Source of the DNA: an uncultured Candidatus Saccharibacteria bacterium
GTDB taxonomy: Bacteria > Patescibacteriota > Saccharimonadia > Saccharimonadales > Saccharimonadaceae
Length of the DNA: 10,720 nucleotides
Direction of reading: 5' to 3'
Assembly (NCBI GenBank): GCA_947306315.1
Contig: CAMZGF010000024.1
Coordinates: forward strand, 1 to 10,720
Shown one piece after another: positions 6,545 through 10,720 of the stretch. The first letter of the stretch is position 1. Every line of letters starts with the position of its first letter. Under the pieces are notes generated by a model. It did no database searches and was not told the origin of the DNA. It saw only the letters and a program-made list of their open reading frames with translations. A program made the translations under genes and the position numbers.

Positions 6545-7666
6545 ATGGAAGAAACAAAACAAACCAATAATTCTGCGCACCCATTGATCGTGCTGACTTT
6601 TATTATCTCTCTTTCAAGTTTAGGACTTGGAGTTTACAATTACTATAATAATGGTTCAATCACAAACTACAACTATAGCAATGATGGAAACTCACTAAAT
6701 TTCGAGGCTGGCTCGATCGCAGAAGTCGCAAATAAAGTATCTGACAGTGTCGTCTCTATCACGACCGAAATTAGAACAAAATCATGGTTCGGCACAGAAT
6801 CAACCAGCTCCGCAGCTGGTACTGGCTTTATCCTCACAGACACTGGCTACATTATGACAAATAAACATGTTGTTGAGAACGCAAAGAACGTCAATGTTAC
6901 CTTGAACAACGGAAAAATTTATAAAAACGTAACTATTGTTGGCACCGACCCATTAAATGATTCCGCAATTCTAAAAGTCGATAATCCAGAAGGTTTTAAA
7001 CCGGTCACGCTTGGAGATAGCAAAACTATCAATATTGGACAACAAGTCATCGTAATAGGAAACGCACTTGGTGAATACTCCAACTCAGTTACGTCTGGTA
7101 TCATTTCCGGAACAGGTCGTGAGCTCGTCGCCTCAGATTCAACCGGAGCAGCTTATGAACAACTAACCGACATGCTCCAGACCGACGCAGCGATTAATGG
7201 CGGAAACTCCGGAGGTCCAATCGTTAATGCAGCCGGAGAAGTTATCGGTATCGCTACAGCATATGCTTCAAGTTCACAAACCGTTGGTTTTGCTATTCCT
7301 ATCGCAAACGTCAAAGGTCTTATTAACAACGTTATCGAAACCGGAAAATTTGAACGCGCAATCCTTGGAATTCAATATAATGTAATTACTCCAGAATTTG
7401 CAGAAAAGAATGATTTACCAGTCAACTACGGCGCCTACGTCTACTCAAAGAACGAATCAGCAGTTGTAAAAGGTGGCGCTGCCGACGAAGCAGGAATTAA
7501 AAATGGCGATATTATTCTTGAAATCAACGGCGTAAAGATTGGCAAAGCTGGCTCACTCAGCACGCTCGTCGGAGAGTATAAAGTAAACGACGAAATCAAC
7601 GTAAAAATCTATCGTAGCGGCAAAGAGATCGTACTAAAAGCAAGACTAAAAGCCTACAAAGAATAA
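6545..7666 (+). CDS. HtrA/DegP-like membrane-anchored serine protease with PDZ domain
   Basis: A 373-aa trypsin-like protease of the HtrA family, likely degrading or sensing misfolded envelope proteins. In order: a short cytoplasmic N-terminus, one transmembrane anchor (about 13-30), and an Asn/Tyr/Ser-rich linker (31-52). The protease domain follows (about 58-265) with the catalytic triad H108 (TNKHVV), D139 (NDSAIL) and S222 (GGNSGGP), then a single PDZ domain (about 273-368; DEAGIKNGDIILEINGV). There are no cysteines. The length matches single-PDZ Gram-positive-type HtrA. It is last in the lepB unit and is followed at once by a bidirectional terminator whose A-tract starts in its stop codon. 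The symbol is left blank because htrA, htrB and degP cannot be separated here. Confidence 0.94.
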   Translation: MEETKQTNNSAHPLIVLTFIISLSSLGLGVYNYYNNGSITNYNYSNDGNSLNFEAGSIAEVANKVSDSVVSITTEIRTKSWFGTESTSSAAGTGFILTDTGYIMTNKHVVENAKNVNVTLNNGKIYKNVTIVGTDPLNDSAILKVDNPEGFKPVTLGDSKTINIGQQVIVIGNALGEYSNSVTSGIISGTGRELVASDSTGAAYEQLTDMLQTDAAINGGNSGGPIVNAAGEVIGIATAYASSSQTVGFAIPIANVKGLINNVIETGKFERAILGIQYNVITPEFAEKNDLPVNYGAYVYSKNESAVVKGGAADEAGIKNGDIILEINGVKIGKAGSLSTLVGEYKVNDEINVKIYRSGKEIVLKARLKAYKE

Positions 7667-7698
7667 AAAATATCCCCCTCTAATGGGGGTTATTTTTT
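7665..7698. terminator. Shared bidirectional terminator between convergent genes
   Basis: CCCCC (7674-7678) pairs with GGGGG (7685-7689) around a six-base loop. A T-T mismatch (7673/7690) follows, then eight more A-T pairs (7665-7672 with 7691-7698). Each strand has a run of six T after the GC stem. The left arm begins in the htrA-like TAA and the right arm contains the stop codon (7690-7692) of the minus-strand gene, so one hairpin ends both convergent transcripts in 23 bp of intergenic space. Confidence 0.9.
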
Positions 7699-8736
7699 AT
7701 CTTCTTTTATTCTTCTTCTACTATTTACAATCATCGTAATTAATACGACAAACATACTTAGAATAACAAAGAGATAGAAACTAATACCGCGATGGAGAAG
7801 AACAGCCGAGCTAAGAACTGTTTCGCCGAATGCTGCTCCATAAAGCGTTAAGAAGACTTGTTCACTTACACCAACTGCACCTGGAATTGGTAGAATACAA
7901 GTTGAAACAAAGAGGATTGATTGCATTGCAAAGAATTCAAAGACATTCATCTCATGTAACCCGAATGAAAGGTAAATGAAGAATGGAATTAGATCAAATA
8001 ACGTCATCTGACCAACAACTTTTAGAATTGACTGCCAAAATTCTTTTTTGTGCTCACGGACATACCTTGAACCTTCCATATATTTATCAAGTCCACCCTC
8101 AGCTTTCACAAGCCAGACTTCAGATTTCTTAAAACCGTGACGCCACAAAAAACCGAAGAAACGGCGAAGAAATCTTCTAAGGCCGCCGGTAAAGAAAATA
8201 CTAAGAAGTAAGATAAAGAGCGCGAACGTGTTGATCATGAGTCCAATTGCAAAGAGAATTGCAACTGAACCAGAAAGGAAATCGTTTCCAAAAATTGCAC
8301 AAATGAGACCAATACCAGTTACGGCGAATTGAATACCACAAGTTTGGATTAAAATTGCGAGAGTAGCGTTTGCAGTCGAGATTTTTTCTTTCGACATATA
8401 GTAAATCTCAAGTGGCTGACCACCGCTAGCACCTGGTGTAACAGAACAGAAAAAGAAGCCAATCAATGTAAATCTCAGGGATTTAAAGAATGATATTTTC
8501 TCGCCAAAAGAGCGAAGAAGCGTCATCACATTCCACGCTTCCATCGAGAAGTAGCCTACCATACAAGCAATACAAAGTAGTAAGAAAAACGGATTCGCAG
8601 ACAAAAGGACTTTAATAATGTCGTTTATATCCTGGTCGCGGAAAACTAACCATACTGCAAAAACTAAAAGCCCAACAAAAACAATGAAGTTTAAGATAAT
8701 AGGAAGTGATGCTAATCGTTTCTGTTTCTTTTCCAT
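7690..8736 (-). CDS. YbhN/UPF0104 flippase-like membrane protein (LPG synthase TM-domain family)
   Basis: A 348-aa polytopic membrane protein of the family related to the transmembrane flippase domain of lysylphosphatidylglycerol synthase (MprF) and to YbhN/AglD. It has about eight transmembrane segments, beginning at about 12-32 and 50-72. Family signatures are SVTPGASGGQPLEIYYM (98-114) and the late motif PIPGAVGVSEQVFLTLYGAAF (283-303). The C-terminal aminoacyl-transferase domain of true MprF is absent, so lysine transfer to lipid is not expected; lipid or polyprenol-linked substrate flipping is the likely role. A basic cytoplasmic loop (186-204) is rich in Arg/Lys. The start is ATG 8736 with no Shine-Dalgarno, 8 nt after a -10 element. 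It is third in the minus-strand block, 21 bp after prmC, and ends inside the shared terminator. Confidence 0.87.
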   Translation of the reverse strand: MEKKQKRLASLPIILNFIVFVGLLVFAVWLVFRDQDINDIIKVLLSANPFFLLLCIACMVGYFSMEAWNVMTLLRSFGEKISFFKSLRFTLIGFFFCSVTPGASGGQPLEIYYMSKEKISTANATLAILIQTCGIQFAVTGIGLICAIFGNDFLSGSVAILFAIGLMINTFALFILLLSIFFTGGLRRFLRRFFGFLWRHGFKKSEVWLVKAEGGLDKYMEGSRYVREHKKEFWQSILKVVGQMTLFDLIPFFIYLSFGLHEMNVFEFFAMQSILFVSTCILPIPGAVGVSEQVFLTLYGAAFGETVLSSAVLLHRGISFYLFVILSMFVVLITMIVNSRRRIKEDKK

Positions 8737-8744
8737 TTATATAT

Positions 8745-8755
8745 ATTTTACTACA
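8745..8755 (-). promoter_or_regulatory. Promoter, predicted leaderless start for the flippase-like gene
   Basis: On the minus strand TGTAGTAAAAT gives a -10 of TAAAAT (8750-8745) with an upstream TG two bases farther out than in the other sites. Eight bases (8744-8737, all A/T) separate it from the ATG at 8736. It overlaps the prmC stop codon (8760-8758 is immediately upstream). No ribosome binding site is present in the gap. Because the region is AT-only, the exact hexamer is less certain than at the other promoters. Confidence 0.5.
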
Positions 8756-8757
8756 CT

Positions 8758-9564
8758 TTAGTATTTAAAGGCTAGGATAAACTCATCCTTTGATATCAAC
8801 ATAAAACCTCTAGACGTCGCATATGCCACAATGTCGTCAAGTTGCGAGTTATCAGCCTCAAGGACCATAAATCTGCTCCTATCATCGTTCTTTTTATCTG
8901 ATGCCTCATCAATTAATTTCTTAATTAATTTCAAGCCGCCATCATCAGCATAGAGCGCCAATGCTGGCTCGTATTTTAGTTCAGGGCTTGTCCAATCCCA
9001 ATCAAGGTCAACATATGGCAAATTAGCAGTAATAATATCTGGAAGTGTGTCAATTTTTTCCAGTAAATCAGATTCAAAGAATTCGATATTTACCCGTAAT
9101 TTTTCAGCATTTTCGCGTGCAACTTCAAGCGCAGGCAAAGACACATCAACGCCTTTAATATCCGACAAAATCCCATCTTTAAAAAGCTCCAACTTCAAAG
9201 TTATAGGAATACATCCCGAACCAGTTCCGACATCAACTATCGACGGATTCTCCATTTTCTCCGCATCGACAATTCCGAGCACACTATAAATCATCTGTTC
9301 GGTTTCTGGGCGCGGGATTAAAACGTTCTGGTTCACATTAAATACCCTTCCAAAAAATTCCTTTTCGCCCATTATATATGCTAGCGGAATTCCAACTGCA
9401 CGTTTCTCTAGCATCTTATCGGCCTCAGACATATCATATTCTTCATCTGAATGCATGATAATCCCGACACGATCAGAAAAACCAAGCGTCTTCATCGCTA
9501 TTAGCTCTGCGTCCAGTGTACTAATTTTTGTTTTTGCTTGTTTTACCCACTCAATCAGTTTCAC
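8758..9564 (-). CDS. prmC: Release factor glutamine methyltransferase PrmC (HemK)
   Basis: S-adenosylmethionine-dependent methyltransferase that modifies the GGQ glutamine of peptide release factors. The N-terminal helical domain (about 1-75) binds the release factor. It is followed by the family signature VLIPRPETEQMI (81-92), the SAM-binding motif IVDVGTGSGCIPITL (109-123), an acidic motif (GVD, 138-140), and the catalytic loop ITANLPYV (178-185). The usual NPPY is NLPY here. Length 268 aa is slightly short but complete. The start codon is GTG (9564-9562), which overlaps the prfA TGA as GTGA; no internal ATG gives a full N-terminal domain. AGGAAG lies about 16 nt upstream within prfA. The tight overlap with its own substrate's gene suggests coupled synthesis. 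Confidence 0.93.
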   Translation of the reverse strand: MKLIEWVKQAKTKISTLDAELIAMKTLGFSDRVGIIMHSDEEYDMSEADKMLEKRAVGIPLAYIMGEKEFFGRVFNVNQNVLIPRPETEQMIYSVLGIVDAEKMENPSIVDVGTGSGCIPITLKLELFKDGILSDIKGVDVSLPALEVARENAEKLRVNIEFFESDLLEKIDTLPDIITANLPYVDLDWDWTSPELKYEPALALYADDGGLKLIKKLIDEASDKKNDDRSRFMVLEADNSQLDDIVAYATSRGFMLISKDEFILAFKY

Positions 9565-10622
9565 TTTTTATCTGCTTCTTCCTTCATAAATTCACGTTCA
9601 TTCTTTTGAAGTTCCAAAATGATATCTTCAATATCACCATCCATTGCCGCTGAAACATTTGAACGGTTATAGTGGATTCTATGGTCAGTAATACGATCTT
9701 GTGGGAAGTTATATGTACGAATCTTTTCTGAACGGTCACCACTACCAATCAACGATTTTCTTGCCTCAGATGCATTTGCTTGATCTTCCAGGCGTTTCTT
9801 TTCAGCGAGGCGCGAGCGAAGCACGTTCATTGCTTTAATGCGGTTTTGTTGCTGTGAACGTTCATCTTGCATTGCAACAACAATACCTGTTGGAAGATGT
9901 GTAATACGAACAGCAGAGTCAGTTGTATTAACACCCTGACCGCCATGACCGCCCGAACGATAAATATCAATACGAAGATCTTCTTGCTTAATCTCGAATT
10001 CCTCTTCAGGAATTTCAGGAAGAACCGCGACAGTAGCAGTTGAAGTATGGATACGACCTTGAGACTCAGTAACAGGAACACGTTGAACACGATGAACACC
10101 ACCTTCAAATTTAAACTGTCCATATGGCCTCTCGCCAGTCATCTTAACAATAACTTCCTTCATACCACCAGCTTCATTCTCGTTCTGAGAGATAAGTTCA
10201 GCTTTCATGCCATGAGTTTCAGCGTAACGAACATACATGCGATAAAGCTCGCCCGCGAAAAGGGAAGCTTCATCGCCACCTGCGCCGGCACGAATTTCCA
10301 TAATCGCCGGCTTGTCATCATTAGGGTCACGAGGGATTAACATTTCCTCAAGTTTTTCAGAGTCCTCTATAATCTTTTTATTCGCCTCATCAATCTCAGC
10401 TTTCGCCATTTCAGCAAAATCCGGATCAGAAAGAAGATCGTTTGCATCTGAAATATTCTTTTCCATTTGCTCAATTTCACGACCAAGCGCAAGTATCTCA
10501 TTTAATTCAGAAAGACGTTTTGATTTTGACGCAAAAGAAGAATCAGAAAACGCGTCCGGTTTCGACAAAAAATCAGTTATTTCTTTTGCTTCATCTTCGT
10601 ATTTTTTTAAATGAAAATCCAT
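9561..10622 (-). CDS. prfA: Peptide chain release factor 1 (RF1)
   Basis: Recognises UAA and UAG in the ribosomal A site and triggers peptide release. 353 aa, normal length. The codon-recognition tripeptide is PVT (183-185, in RVPVTESQGRIHTS), the RF1-type PxT rather than RF2's SPF. The catalytic loop SGGHGGQGVNTTDSAVR has GGQ at 227-229. The N-terminal coiled helices (1-95) and the RAGAGGDEASLFAGELYRMY block (111-130) are typical. ATG 10622 (MDFHLKK) is chosen over an in-frame upstream ATG at 10661 because the longer form would have to be transcribed from beyond the visible promoter and adds an atypical hydrophobic tail. There is no Shine-Dalgarno; the -10 element ends 10 nt before the ATG. 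The gene ends in TGA, overlapping prmC. Confidence 0.96.
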   Translation of the reverse strand: MDFHLKKYEDEAKEITDFLSKPDAFSDSSFASKSKRLSELNEILALGREIEQMEKNISDANDLLSDPDFAEMAKAEIDEANKKIIEDSEKLEEMLIPRDPNDDKPAIMEIRAGAGGDEASLFAGELYRMYVRYAETHGMKAELISQNENEAGGMKEVIVKMTGERPYGQFKFEGGVHRVQRVPVTESQGRIHTSTATVAVLPEIPEEEFEIKQEDLRIDIYRSGGHGGQGVNTTDSAVRITHLPTGIVVAMQDERSQQQNRIKAMNVLRSRLAEKKRLEDQANASEARKSLIGSGDRSEKIRTYNFPQDRITDHRIHYNRSNVSAAMDGDIEDIILELQKNEREFMKEEADKK

Positions 10623-10623
10623 A

Positions 10624-10634
10624 TGTGTTATAAT
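10624..10634 (+). promoter_or_regulatory. Extended -10 promoter for tRNA-Val
   Basis: TGTGTTATAAT with TGn at 10626-10628 and TATAAT at 10629-10634, identical in sequence to the promoter of the DHH gene at 1219-1229. The expected start is about 10641, about 20 nt before the tRNA. The upstream region (toward the prfA N-terminal codons) shows no good -35. Confidence 0.75.
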
Positions 10635-10641
10635 TATACCA
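10633..10641 (-). promoter_or_regulatory. Extended -10 promoter for prfA, overlapping the tRNA promoter
   Basis: On the minus strand TGGTATAAT gives TGn (10641-10639) and a perfect TATAAT (10638-10633). The predicted transcription start is about 10626, leaving a leader of at most about 4 nt before ATG 10622, with no ribosome binding site. The hexamer shares two base pairs with the -10 element of the divergent tRNA gene. Confidence 0.7.
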
Positions 10642-10661
10642 TAAAAATAAGAGATTACCAT

Positions 10662-10720
10662 GGACCTTTAGCTCAGCTGGCTAGAGCGTACGATTCACAT
10701 TCGTAAGGTCGCTGGTTCGA
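10662..10720 (+). tRNA. tRNA-Val (anticodon CAC), 3' end cut by window
   Basis: The 5' acceptor strand GGACCTT is followed by TA, the D-arm GCTC/GAGC with loop AGCTGGCTA, and the anticodon stem TACGA/TCGTA with loop TTCACAT (anticodon CAC, reading GUG). A five-base variable region AGGTC and the T-stem GCTGG with TTCGA then reach the window edge. All visible stems pair perfectly. The 3' T-stem strand, 3' acceptor strand and discriminator base are outside the window. It is divergent from prfA. Confidence 0.93.

Noticed and set aside
10620..10661. Longer prfA start at the minus-strand ATG at 10661, adding 13 residues.
   Set aside because: It would need transcription from inside the tRNA, the predicted promoter lies downstream of it, and RF1 proteins normally begin close to the MDFHLKKYE-type helix.
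1..10720. CRISPR array, transposase, phage genes or a defence island.
   Set aside because: No regularly spaced direct repeats, no recombinase or transposase motifs, and all genes are housekeeping or envelope genes with uniform composition.

Overview
The window reads as a compact, gene-dense bacterial chromosome segment of about 40% GC. Intergenic gaps are at most 128 bp, housekeeping genes are short, and start and stop codons often overlap. The standard stop code fits: every gene stays open with TGA read as a stop, and prfA ends in TGA. This argues against the UGA=Gly lineages (Gracilibacteria, Absconditabacteria). Compact genes, strong use of CCA for proline and the particular protein variants suggest a Patescibacteria/CPR member, most likely Saccharibacteria (TM7). 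That assignment is inference; nothing here is a formal phylogenetic marker test.

Layout. Positions 1-96 hold the 3' end of an unidentified plus-strand gene, closed by a hairpin-plus-T-tract terminator. A promoter then drives ybaB/ebfC and recR. Between recR and the next gene is a GC-rich, nested palindromic element (about 1099-1217) unlike the AT-rich surroundings. Next come three plus-strand units, each with its own extended -10 promoter: (i) a DHH/DHHA1 phosphoesterase and cysS; (ii) an AI-2E-family membrane protein and a small PNPOx-like flavoprotein; (iii) signal peptidase I, an unknown polytopic membrane protein and a membrane-anchored HtrA-type serine protease. These meet a minus-strand block at a shared bidirectional terminator (7665-7698). 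Read on the minus strand, that block is prfA (RF1), prmC (the methyltransferase for RF1's GGQ glutamine) and a YbhN/UPF0104-type flippase-like membrane protein. A tRNA-Val(CAC) starts at the right edge, divergent from prfA, and is cut by the window end.

How the genes work together. ybaB-recR is a nucleoid/recombination pair. prfA-prmC is a substrate-enzyme pair joined by a GTGA stop/start overlap. lepB, the unknown membrane protein and htrA form a probable envelope/secretion quality-control unit. Three plus-strand gene pairs share a TAATG overlap, suggesting translational coupling.

The most notable features are regulatory. Seven promoters fit one extended -10 motif (TRTGNTAWAAT, with one deviation at 8755-8745). 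For four first genes (DHH gene, lepB, flippase-like gene, prfA) the -10 lies only 6-10 nt from the start codon with no Shine-Dalgarno, which predicts leaderless or nearly leaderless mRNAs. The prfA/tRNA-Val gap contains a perfect palindrome, TATAATTATA, serving as overlapping -10 elements for both directions. Apart from these and the GC-rich palindromic element, the region is ordinary housekeeping sequence. I see no CRISPR array, defence system, transposase or prophage.
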